Below the pieces are notes generated by a model that saw only the letters and a list, made by a program, of their open reading frames with translations, was not told the DNA's origin and ran no database searches. Shown in pieces: positions 9,431 to 20,118 of a stretch of 40,880 nt of DNA; position 1 is the stretch's first letter; each line of letters starts with the position of its first letter. Source of the DNA: Cercozoa sp. M6MM (lineage: Eukaryota > Endomyxa: Ascetosporea); assembly GCA_040357565.1 (NCBI GenBank), contig JBDODJ010000102.1; one strand, given 5' to 3'. The translations under genes and the position numbers were made by a program.

Positions 9431-12400
9431 TCACGTCGAAGGCAGCAGCGGCAGGCGCAGATGCAGGCGTGCCGTGTCCTGCGACGGCAGCAGTCGGCGC
9501 AGTCGGCGCAACGCGTGCGACAGCGGCAGAAACGTTGACGCCGCCAGCGACCCGGCGGCAGGCGACGCGTCCACCAGGTCGCCCTCCTCATGCACGCGCA
9601 GGCACAGTCGCAGCACCAGACACGGACGCAGCTGGAAGGCGTCGGCGTACACGAATACGAGGGCCGAGGAGGCGAACTGCGCTCCCACGGTGGTACACAG
9701 CTCCAGCTGGGTCTCCTCATCCTGCCGGAAACGGGGTCAAGTGAGAGGCAAGGGAAGGACACACTGTACCCTCGAGATGACTGCTGCATCGATGTGCTCG
9801 TGGCTGCACCAGGCCGACACAGCGTGCAGGTCGCTGGTGACACACGAGAAACGAGTCATGAGGCAGCAATAGAGAAACATGAAACGAACTGTACCCGGGC
9901 AGAGCTAGGGAGGAACGCACTCTCGATCTGCGTTCGAGCGACAGGTGCTGCACGCGGTGCACCGGCACTCGTTCGAAACTGCCGAGCGATCGCTCCACCG
10001 CGAAGCAGAAGAGGTCGCGAGTGTGTCCTGCACCACTGCGACAGATACAGGGGGATAGGCTTTCCAAAGGAGGGAGGAGGTGTCGAGGTTACACAGAAGA
10101 ATACCTCTCCTTTGGTGCCTGCTCGCTGTACCAGGCATTTGCGCTTTCGGCATGTCGCACGACAACTCTGTGACGCACCTGTGAGTGCTGGACACTGCGT
10201 ACGTAGATACTACCACCATCGGTTGGACCCTGGCAGGTTCGCATGTCCACTCGCACTGCTCCAGAGAGAGTCCAAAGGATAAAAGATGTCAGTCAAAGGA
10301 TAAAAGATGTCAGTCAAAGGATACACGAGTCAGTCAGAGGGTATATTAGTAGAGCATAGAGGTACACAAGAAGGTGACCACTTGATGTGCGCGCAGTGAG
10401 AACTCGCCCGGGCGGAAGCAGCGTGTGAAGGTGGGCGGCAGCTGCTGCTGCACCAGAAACACCGCGTCGAACTCGCTCCGGTCGGTCACGACCGAAACCT
10501 CGCCGTGCTCGTCGTCCTGCACGTCGATGCCGAAGCTTTGCACTGCCTCGCAGCACAGGGAGTACAGTGGCACATGGTACACTCAGTACAAGGACTGAAG
10601 AGTACTGGAGGTACCCGAGTCGAAGGGATTGCGAAACACGAGACACACGAAGGCAGTGCTGCCGAGACGACACTGCTGCGGTGACAGCACGACGAAACTC
10701 TGCGTGTTGCCGCCGCTGCTGGCCAGTGTCGCCAGCAGTTGCGCCTTCTCTGCGCTGAGTGCGTTGGATTGCTGCAGCTGCCGCATCGTGCTGAAGCTTG
10801 TACTTGTCGCAGGAGGTGCCTGCCGTTGTTGCTGCTGCTGTTCGGTCAGGTCGACGCGAATGGCCTCAAAGCTTCGTTGGAAGGCTGGAGTTACTGCTGC
10901 TGTTGCAGTCTCCTGTTTTTGCTCCAACGTGTCGACAAAGTTGAAGCTGCGCTCGCTGTCCAAGTGACTCGGCATCACGGTTCCTGCTAGCAGACTCTCA
11001 CCGTCGGCCTTGCTGCCTGCCAGTGGGTCTGTTCCAGTAGTAGGGCTGGTGGCCCATGCACTCAGTCTCACCGAGAGCAGGAGTTCTCCTATCGGTAGTG
11101 CACCTTCGCTGAACAGAGCACTGGACAGCGGCAGAGTCACCTCGCGGGTAACTTCAAAGGCCTGGTCGCTGCGATGACCGGTCAGAACAGTCCGCACCAT
11201 GGAGCAGAACAAGGAGGCATCCAAGCTGCCCTGTGCAAACTCGAGGCGACTATAGCTGTCACTCAAAGCGACACGGATCTGCGCTTCGTTGCTCCAGCGC
11301 AGGAAAGACGGCAGCTGCACACTGTCCACGTCAAGGTCGGCACAGGCACCTGCAATGCCCTTACTGCCACCTGACCGACTGTCCGACTGCAGGCGAACCA
11401 GGCAGGACTGACCCAACTGACTCGACTGTGACTGTACCGACTGAGCTCTCAGCGAGAATTCCAGGCACGGCGACTGCTCAAAGAGACCCTCGAGCGACAC
11501 GACCACTCCACGCAACAGCACCGCTTTGGCGTCGTCGTCGCAGAAGTCGCCGTCAAGGCGCAGTGCCTGCACCTGCACCGACGTTAGTGCGCTCAGTGCG
11601 CGTGCTTTCGTCTGCGCCACCAGGTGTGCCAGCTCCGAGGGAGACAGGCGCAGACTACTCTCGGTTCGCAGGTCGCCTTGCTGTTGCTGCTGTACCGGTG
11701 CTGTACTAGTAGGTACAGGGGAGGGAGCCACCTCCATGTCGCCTTTCGTCGTGTCGACTTCTTCCTCCGACTCGGCCGACATGTGTACCGACTCGTTGGA
11801 GAGTTCCTGCATCGACTCGGACTCGAGTTCGCTCTCTTGTTCCATCTCCTGTGTTCAATCAGACCAGGGGACACATTACTCTACTTGAATCTAATCAGAG
11901 ACTGCACCATGTACAAGTGTTCCAGTTGCTTTCGTTCCGTGTCTTCCTCTTCCCTGTCGCTGTGACCGCCGGTGTCTGCAGCAACAGCACTCGCACTGGC
12001 CGGCAGTTCGTCCTGCAGACGGCGCTGCCGTGTCTCAGCACAGAGCAGTCTCGAGCGAAACTGCAGCACCGCGCAGACGTCGCCGTTTTCGCGGCCGAGC
12101 AGCGGCGACTCTGGTCCCAGTAGGCACCGCGGCCACGCGAGCGACGAGCGCAGTTCCAAGCGTGCCTCGGTGCTCCCGACCGACGGTGACAACTCCGAGT
12201 CGAGCAGCATAAATCCACTGGCCACAGGGGCCGACACACTCTGCTTGGGGTCCTGCTCTGTCGGCAGTGCAACGAACAGGTCGAACGCCAGCGCCACCTC
12301 TCGCTGTGACTGTTTTTGGGCAAGCCTTTTTCTCTTGTACTCATTGTACATGCACATTCACACAAAACTGAACTGAAGGTAAACTCTACCACAAAGCGAA

Positions 12401-13730
12401 ACGGTGCAACGAAAGAGAGCGAGCTTCGTCCATCGAAACAGAACGTTACCTAGTAAACCCAATTGTCAACTAAGGGGTACACTGACACAGAACGTACAAC
12501 TGACCTTCTCGAGTGACCTCTCAGTTTTGTCCGGACTCGTGGACTCGCTGCTGTCGTTGCTGCTCACCACTGTGTCCTCCTCACTGCTCACGGGTTTGTT
12601 CGGACTGGCGGCACTCTCTTCCAGCAGCAGGTGCACGCGCACCGGCTGCGACAGCGCCGTGCGGCCGTTGTGCGCAGCGAATCGGAGCGACAACTGTGGC
12701 GACACTGACAAGTGCTCGCCTCTGGAGGAAGTGTTCTGCTGATTGGCTTTCCTCAAGGCGGCGCATGCCGAGTTGAGAGCACCCAGGGTCACGCACAGTC
12801 GCAACTGACGCAAGTCGACGTGGTACGTGCTCATCTGGTGCATCAACGACCCTCCTCTGGAACTCTCCTCCTCGTGCAGTGCCACAGGCGAGTTGGCCGG
12901 AAACTGCTGCGACCAGGCTGCCTGCCGCCTGCTGGCTCGGTACACGGCGTACCGCACCGCGCTGTCCGGTAGAGTCTTGGCAGTTAGCAGGTCGGTCACG
13001 CCGTCGAGATCGAGCGACTCGAGCTGATCAGTTTCAATGGCCAGCGGCGCGCGTACCGAGCCGCCATAAACTGCGGCAGTTTGCGAGCTTTCGTCCTCCT
13101 CTGTCTTTGCTGACTGCTGCAGATATTGCTGATCATGCAACACTTGTTGCTGATGCAGTTGTTGCTGATACAGTTGTTGCCCGGACTGAGACAGCGTCTG
13201 CAGCTTGTGCTGCTGGTCAAACACGGACAGCAGCGAAAAGCCGAGAGAGCACTGCCACTCTTTTGAAGGTACGCACAGCGCGAACTCCAGCGCCACCACG
13301 CAGCGCCGATCACGCACACGCGTGCGCAGCAGAAACTGACTGCGCGACGACAGCGGCGTGCTCACCGAGAGCAGATCGTCACTCAGCTGCTGCTGCGTGA
13401 CTGCACAGGAGGCCACTCTAGTTGTGCGACCAAAGAAGCACGCCGTGCAGGCGTCGTAGGGCGTTGCTCGCACCTGCAGTTTCAGTGGCGACTCGCCTAC
13501 CTTCGGCACTAAATCTCGCACTGCTTTCGGGATGGGAATGCCCTGCAACGACCCCAACGACACCAAAAGAACCGTCTCTGTCGAGGACAGCGTCGCCTTT
13601 GCAGGAACAGGCACACTCACCGACGTTTTGCGCCATCGCGCCTGAACAGGCAAATACGAGGCATTGCTTGCCTTGAAACCATCTTTCAGTCAGTCTACAA
13701 TCTGCGTACCTGCCAGACGGAAGCTTCCAT
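9431..13730 (-). CDS. NPHP4: Nephrocystin-4-like ciliary transition-zone protein
   Basis: Nine exons join in phase: 13730-13710, 13671-12505, 12309-11908, 11848-10615, 10542-10366, 10255-10105, 10035-9895, 9833-9770, 9721-9431, giving 1215 residues. Landmarks follow human NPHP4 in order: an N-terminal beta domain with ACFFGRTTRVASCAV, a central VALAFDLFVALP block, then FVCLVFRNPFDS with EFSLRAHQVVTFL, DLFCFAVERSLGSF and VPVHRVQHLSLE. It ends near LVLRLCLRVHEE. NPHP4 works with NPHP1 and RPGRIP1L at the transition zone, gating entry to the cilium. Relative to my memory of the animal protein, the last two MSP-like segments are missing. The second exon has a Gln-rich linker and the fourth an acidic Glu/Ser linker. 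The stop codon lies within a GTGAGT, so a further 3' exon is possible. The 38-base first intron is the shortest here. Confidence 0.85.
10262..10340 (-). repeat. 21-bp intronic minisatellite
   Basis: Two to three copies of ggataaaagatgtcagtcaaa, the last one diverged, fill most of the NPHP4 intron between the exons ending at 10366 and starting at 10255. Confidence 0.85.
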
Positions 13731-14099
13731 GCGCCAACTGACCCCTGGAGTACCGAGAAACTAGAGTATCACCGCTAGACCCGAGGCAGGAAAGTATGTC
13801 AGTCACTTTTTAAAACTGCCCGGGACTCTAATTCATCAGCTTCCGCGCGGAAGTGAGACGAGTTGACACACTGAACTGAGCAAGCTTCTAGTGTCGCGGC
13901 ACTCGACCGTTGGTCGATCAAGTTCCGTCGCGTAAACAAATCGTACTAATGTGGTTAATAATACACGCTAGACGACATACGATATCGTACTGTATCGTAT
14001 GCCGTCAGTTAAGATACACGACGAGACGGAAAGCTGTGGCGTGGCTTCAGTTGAAGCCTTTGGTGACAATGTTTCATCAATGTGGCACGACCAGCCAAG
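13731..14099. other. Intergenic region, NPHP4 promoter side
   Basis: No gene is seen in these 369 bases between the NPHP4 start and the stop codon of the FAD oxidase. There is an AT-richer patch with the imperfect inverted sequence gatatcgtactgtatcgtat near 13980-14000. Confidence 0.5.
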
Positions 14100-17000
14100 T
14101 TACTGGCTCGTTTCGGACACATGGCACACGCCATCGACGCACTTGTTGGGAACGTCGGCGCCATCGTAGTTGCAGTGACGATCAAGCGAGCAGCGACAGT
14201 GACTTCGCAGCTGCGAAAGGGAGTCAGTAGACAGAGCAACAAAGCAACAAAGCATAAGCCAAACATACAGCGCAGCCATCGAAAGCAAAGTCGCCCGTAT
14301 GCAACTGCGTGTCCTCACCGAGCGAGAACGACGGAAGCACGTAGTTTCGCGCCCACTCCGAAGCGAACATGCCTGCGAAAGTTCAATATGTATGAATTCC
14401 ACTAGCAAAAAAAGCAGTCGTTTTAAACGATACCTTGGGGGTCATTGCGGGATCGCGCACGCTCGAAACGCAGAGTCTACCAGTAAGATGCAAAAGCCTT
14501 GAACAGAAACAGCTGAAGCAATAAAAGAAAAGGTACGTCAATGGTCCGGAACTGCGACATGCCGTAGTCCATCGCCGCACGGAAACTCGAGTGAGCGTTC
14601 TTGCCTGCACAGTTAAATGCACAATTTCGTAAAATCGACTGCGTTTTGCTTTGTAAACAGATACACAATGTAAGGATACCGGTATGCAAGTAAGCCTGCG
14701 ACTCGCCGAACAGCGTGCTCTCCTTGACGACTTCGAACATGATTTGTTCGAAACGCTGTGAGAACATCGGGGTGAATGGCATTGCGCGCTAAAGCAGACA
14801 AAAGACGAAGAATAGTACGTTGCGCATCGACGACTCAATGTTCATGAGCGTCGGGTCAGTCGGAACGTGCTAAATAGGATACTTCCATCAGTTAAAATAA
14901 TCAAATAAGACAGGCTCGATGGTACCGAGGTAGCTTCGACACAGACGCGCTGTCCACGTCGCGGACCAAGGAATGCCACACCCGACGGATTCGTCAAACG
15001 CATCACGATGCTACAAACAGAAAGCACAGTGCGCGCATTGACCACTTGATACTGCACAGTGCAGGTACCTCACAGCAGAAGAGCCGAATGAAGCACCACC
15101 GAACTCTTCGTTGCGCACGCTGTCGAAAGCCTGTATATAAAAACACAATATACACTGAAGCAGATTCGACGTTGAAAAAAGAAGAGCATACTGCCAGGAT
15201 GTCGCCCAGCGACTCAAGCGGAACACAAGTCTCCAGGTTGATGTAGCCCCGGCCGAACTCATAGGCACAGCCCTGACGGTTCGGGTCGTCCTTCGCGTAG
15301 GTTCGGCTGATTTTATCGCAGCGGTTCGTCATCACGAGCCTGGGATACATAGGAGGTATGAAGAGAAGATTCATAAATCGTGACAAGAAACACACTGGTC
15401 ACGGTAGGCAACGGCAGGGAAAGACGAGACGCCGAACAGGTAGGGCGATGAAGCACCAAGCCTTTGCAAAAATAAAAAAGCATGCAGGAACAAAACACAA
15501 GGCGGATGAAGGCAAACAGAGTTTACATCTTTGGAATCATTGCATCGTTGGACTGCTTGACCCAAGCGGTAAAGTTTTGGTGAGCCAGTCTCGTCATTTC
15601 GTTCAGCTGTTAACAACAAATATACAGCTTCACGTAGCAACTTCGCAAAATGCCTGCGTACCTGCGAAGTTTCAGCAGCGATCATGTCGGCCGTCTTCGG
15701 CGAGAAGAAGTAGTTCACGGCCGTGAGATTGGCCTCGGCTGTACGAATCAATTACTAGCATCAGGTGGGATCGCATCAAGCGTGATGCTCACATAACTTA
15801 CTGTAGTCCGTGTCCTCAAGCGCGCCCTTTTGGTCGAAGCAAAAGACGAGGAACTTCTTGTGCGCCGGGAACCAGTTGAACTGGCCGTGCGAGCACTGCG
15901 AGTGAATCGTGTCGACCACCTCCTGCGTGGCGATTCGCACGTCCGTGTACTCGGGAGTCAAAAAGGTCGCGACTTCCATCACTTGGCGCGGCTGCAGTCG
16001 CAGAGTGACACTGAACAAACTCGCTTCAATACTAATAGGTAACTGTTTTGCTTATGGAATTGGTATACGAGAGCATGACGCCAAGAGTGCCGAAGTTCAC
16101 AGCAAGCTGACGAGCACGGTGGCCGGTGTACTCGCGGATCTGACCAGTGGCGTCCACGACCTCAATCGCCTCGACCAGCTCGTTCAGGTGACCGGATCCC
16201 TCTGCACAATGTACAAAAAGTACACATCGTTTCGTCAGTTCTCTTAAGCCCTTCAGTAGACAAGGAAGCAGTACTCGCCGAAGAGCCGTGAGCAGCGTTG
16301 TTGATGGCACCGCACGTCGACATAGGCGTGAACAGCGGCGCCGTACCGAAAGCGAGATCAAGACCCTCCGCGATCGCGGCATCAACGACCTGTGCTCACA
16401 GACACAGAGGAACAATCGACAGCACATCAAGCTAGAAAACCAATAGCTTTCTATTGTACCTCGTCGACACGCGTACCGCAGGCAACGTAGGCACGACGAG
16501 CGTGAGTGTCGATGCTGACCGTCTTGAGGTCCGAATTCGCCGGCAGGTCATCGTGCACCATTTGCAACTAAGCTTGATATGACAGGTTGCACAGCTCACA
16601 ACTCACAAATTCAACAGCAGAAGCTGAGTGTACCAACCAGTGCTCACGGTTGGCAATCTCCGCTGGGAGCTGGCGAGGCGCCAGAGCCATCGGTTCGTCC
16701 ACCGGACACCTGCAAACACAAATGAAATTTGCACACCAAAAGCACAAAACAAAGCCCAACAAATACCAACTAAACGTAGGACCCATGCCTCGGCCCATCG
16801 CCTTTACGAGGGGCGCATTTGGTGTCTGTTACAGCGTAAGCATCTGTTGCGAATCTAACCAGAACTAAAGGTGAGAAAGTACCTGCTGCGCAGCCTCTTG
16901 GATGATGGCTTGGACATCAGCACGCGAGTTGGGCTTGTAAAAACGGTCTGTTGATACAGTCCCAAAATCAACAATTCTTAACAGTCACCACGAAAGGCAA

Positions 17001-17213
17001 CAATGATACCAACGTTGCAGTTGGTGTCCATGCGGATGTAGGGACGCACATTGGCGTTAGCTTCGAAGGAAGGTGCAGCACTGGCCGTGCATGCCACCAC
17101 CTACAGTGAGGGTCGAAACATATCAACTGGGCCACGCTAACGCTCGTCACTCACATGACAACATGACACGTGTGTGGTGGTACCGACAGCAGGGCTGACA
17201 GCAATAGACGCAT
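14100..17213 (-). CDS. Secreted FAD-linked oxidase of the VAO/PCMH family
   Basis: Twenty exons join in phase from ATG 17213 to the stop at 14100, for 614 residues. A short signal peptide (MRLLLSALLSVVACTASA) is followed by the FAD-binding PCMH fold: RFYKPNSRADVQAIIQEA, VKAMGRGMGPTFSW, VSIDTHARRAYVACGTRV, AFGTAPLFTPMSTCGAINNA, then AHGS and FGTLGVMLSVTLRLQPR. The C-terminal half holds the substrate domain (FNWFPAHKKFLVF, HVPTDP) and ends with a Cys/His-rich tail of about 40 residues (CALRSHCRCSLDRHCNYDG). The family oxidises sugar lactones, alditols and similar alcohols with oxygen, releasing hydrogen peroxide. The substrate cannot be told here. The His of AHGS sits in the motif where several members attach FAD covalently, but other members differ. 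The signal peptide implies secretion or an ER/lysosomal location. It diverges from the dehydrogenase 609 bases away. Confidence 0.8.
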
Positions 17214-17822
17214 TATTCACTGTATGAAGAAAGCACGTTGCGCAATATGCAAAGGGCAAAGCCAGAAGGGAGAACAAGCAAAGACCAACCCAATCAACAA
17301 GATGATGTTGTAAGTAGTACCTTGAGTGTGCGTTGCAAGTGATGATAGTGCGAGGGTTGTACTGGTACAGTAGGAAGACAAAAAAGAAAACGCTGCGAGA
17401 CTACTCGACAGGAGCGGAAAGTTTCGCGCGTGAGCATCATTCGACTCGTGAGTATCGTGTGCCTTTTGCACACAGGGTTGACCGTTTTCAGACGGTCAGC
17501 CAACCGCCCATTTATTGCGTTCAACCGTTTGGGACAGTAGTCACACTCCGAGTCACAAATCATATCAACTCAGAATCGATCATCGCGACTGCGAACGACG
17601 GGCAGGCCATCTGACTCACGGAGACTCATTCGAATCAATCGGCAACAGCCTTTGCTCTTTGGAGCATCAGGGGAACAACCCAAGAGCAGCAGGAAACGTT
17701 TCTCGCGCCCCCTTGAATCAGTTGTTGTGCAGCATTGCGTGTTACTTTGTTTGTTGGGCTGCTTGTGCAAGCTCGTTCTCTGTCACAACGTCTTGCAGTT
17801 TCACACGCCCGAAAACGCGAAA
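17214..17822. other. Divergent intergenic region, no gene seen
   Basis: These 609 bases lie between the divergent starts of the FAD oxidase and the short-chain dehydrogenase. I see no supported exon. Open frames here lack splice-consistent links or a family motif. Confidence 0.5.
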
Positions 17823-19269
17823 ATGGGTGAATTGGTCGAGTTCTTGGTACCACACTAGAGCGTTTTTCGGATGATCCGTGACTTGGTCGACACTTGCCTG
17901 TTGTGCTGCAGATTTTGCTGCTTGTGCCGATTGTCGGAGCTGCGAGCTACCTGCTGTGTGTTCCTTTTTTACAGTGCACCCCAGGTTCGTTTTTGACTGT
18001 CCCATTGTGTAGATTCTACCTGCCGGTCCTGGTTGTGTCCTGGGTCAAGGAGCGAATTTTCCAGCCTGCCAAATCCAAGGTCGTAAACCGTCGAGTTGCC
18101 ATTGTCGGTGCTTCAACGGGTATCGGTCGCGACACGGCAATCCACTGGGCCAAGCACTCTGACGTTTCTCTGGGTACAACGTCCCTATGTCACACGATAT
18201 TTCTCTGCAGTTAACATTGTACTTCTGGGCAGTCCTCCTGGCGCGTCGACAGGACGCACTGGAGGAAGTGGCGCGTGAATGCCGCGATGCCGGTGCCAAG
18301 TCAGTGACAGTGCTGGCATGCGATGCCAGTGACGAAGCTGTCATCACGAGCAAGCTGCAGGCTGCCGATGATGAGGCTGAAATCGACACGGTCATCGTGT
18401 GTGCCGCTGTGTCGGAGATCACCTTGTCGCGTGTGATCAAGGCGACTCCCGAGGAGAGTGAGCTTGATCAAGCCGCGTTGCGACTTCAGTTGCACAACCG
18501 TCTGTGGAAGGACATCACGCGTATCAACGTCAGTGCCGCCACCAACGCGGCGCTCGCGCTGCTGCCGCGTATGCGTTTGCGTCGCAACGGCGTCATCGTG
18601 TTGGTGGGTAGTCTCGCTTCGGTGGCACCACTCAGTCGCTACGGCGTCTACGGCGCCACCAAGGCTTGGCTCAGTCGCTTCGCGCACGGGCTCCGCGCCA
18701 ACGTGCGACTTGACAACGTGCATGTGTGCCACGTCCTCGTTGGCCCTGTCGCGTACTTTCCCTCTTTGTGTCATCTTCTTGTGCTTATACAACATCACGA
18801 GTGCATGCAGTACCCAGATGCATGTCAAGCGTGAGAAGCAAATCAAGGGCACCATTCTGCCGGCGCAGGTGGCGAAACACCTCGTCGATGTCTCATCCAA
18901 CGCCGACCTCACGGTAGGCATTCTTCGAGCTGAATATGCGTTGCTGTTCTGTGAATCACGAGTTTGCGTTGCAGTTCAACGCGGACACGACGACGCACCC
19001 GTGGTGGCAGTTTGTTGTGTCCTTTGTTTTCGCCCTTCCGCCGCAGTGCTTTGCCTGGCTTGCCAAGTGGTATCGCTGTTTCACACTCTCGGTAGTTTCT
19101 TGCTCTTCACTTTCGTGTCTTATGAATGAGTAGGCACTTGGTCCCTCCCGACATGGCCGAAATGCGCGACATGTCCACTATCGACACGATGTTTCAGCAG
19201 CACGGAGCGCTGCGCGACATTCCAGTCACTGCGCTCGATGTCAAGGAGAACGTCAAAAAGCTCCAGTGA
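17823..19269 (+). CDS. Membrane-anchored short-chain dehydrogenase/reductase
   Basis: Six exons join in phase: 17823-17846, 17912-18173, 18233-18752, 18811-18913, 18975-19069, 19134-19269, giving 379 residues. A hydrophobic N-terminal segment (ILLLVPIVGAASYLLC, residues 9-24) should anchor it to a membrane. The Rossmann signature is VAIVGASTGIGRD (TGxxxGIG), then LLARRQDALEE and ACDAS, then VCAAVSE in place of NNAG. The catalytic set is VGSLASVAPLSRYGVYGATKAW, that is Ser, Tyr-x3-Lys. This is a classical SDR, so NAD(P)-dependent oxidation or reduction of an alcohol or ketone. The N-terminal anchor resembles 17-beta-HSD/DHRS-type lipid and steroid enzymes. A second hydrophobic stretch near residue 300 (FVVSFVFALPPQCFAWLA) may contact the membrane. 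The next gene, on the same strand, is a P450. Confidence 0.9.
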
Positions 19270-20118
19270 GCGTCTCCGTCACTCGTCGTCTTGAGCCATG
19301 CTTGTGGAGAGCAAGCAACCTGTCAACGGTCGAACTGTCGTCGCGTGTCGTTTCACGACTGACTCCTATAGCAGTCCCGTGCGCGCATGTCCGGTCATTT
19401 TTAGAATTTGCCGCTGGTCGGCAAGCTCTGTACGCGTATAGTCGTAGTCCGAGTCTGAGTTTTGTTAGTATTGCTTTTTAAGCTTATGACGACAATGGTC
19501 AGCCGAGCGCGCTTCGCGTGCATGAAACAAACACATCCGATCTGCCAGCTCTGCTCGTCCAAGTGCATACTTTGTCAGCTTCAAAGCACCTAAAACCTCC
19601 CTATGTAAGAACCAGCCCGCCGTTCATTTTCTGTCATTTTGCCTCAAGCTGACGTGACGTGACCTGTGACATTTCGTTTCAAGCGTCGATTTGCCTGTTG
19701 CGCACGGTGCTAGCAGCACGACGTGTATGTTCGAGCCAAGTGAGAGTATCAGGGTCAGTTTCAGTTCAATTCCGCTAACGTAAGACCGTACTGTAAATTT
19801 AATATAAAAACTTAAATTGTAAGTTTAGAGTTTTTGGCATTCGCGACAGATTTAGTCCGGGGTCCGACAACGACAAAGCTATGCTGCTGAGCACGGACGT
19901 CACACAGGCTGATAGTCTACATGCACTACCCCATGCGAAACCCGCAACACCGCGAGAAACCGGTCACCACCAGGCTCCTTTAGTTGCAGAGGAACAGCAC
20001 ATTGAAAGCACAGTCCGTGTGCTGGCCCGAGAGTGCAGAAGAGCTTCTCTGTTGGAGTGGCAGACTCTCGGTAGTTTTGGCAGCCACCTGTGTTTTGCAA
20101 ATCGTCTTCCAACCTTGA
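19270..20118. other. Intergenic region, no gene seen
   Basis: About 850 bases between the dehydrogenase and the P450. An AT-rich patch with tttaatataaaaactt near 19800 could be a promoter element. A 113-codon open frame at 19881-20222 is in the wrong frame for the P450 and has no family features, so I treat it as chance. Confidence 0.5.

Noticed and set aside
12879-13400. 173-codon plus-strand open frame opposite NPHP4
   Set aside because: Its codons mirror the strongly supported NPHP4 second exon; composition (Ala, Arg, Thr) is typical of an antisense frame.
18301-18921. 206-codon minus-strand frame opposite the dehydrogenase
   Set aside because: The plus strand holds the full SDR motif set, so this is antisense chance.
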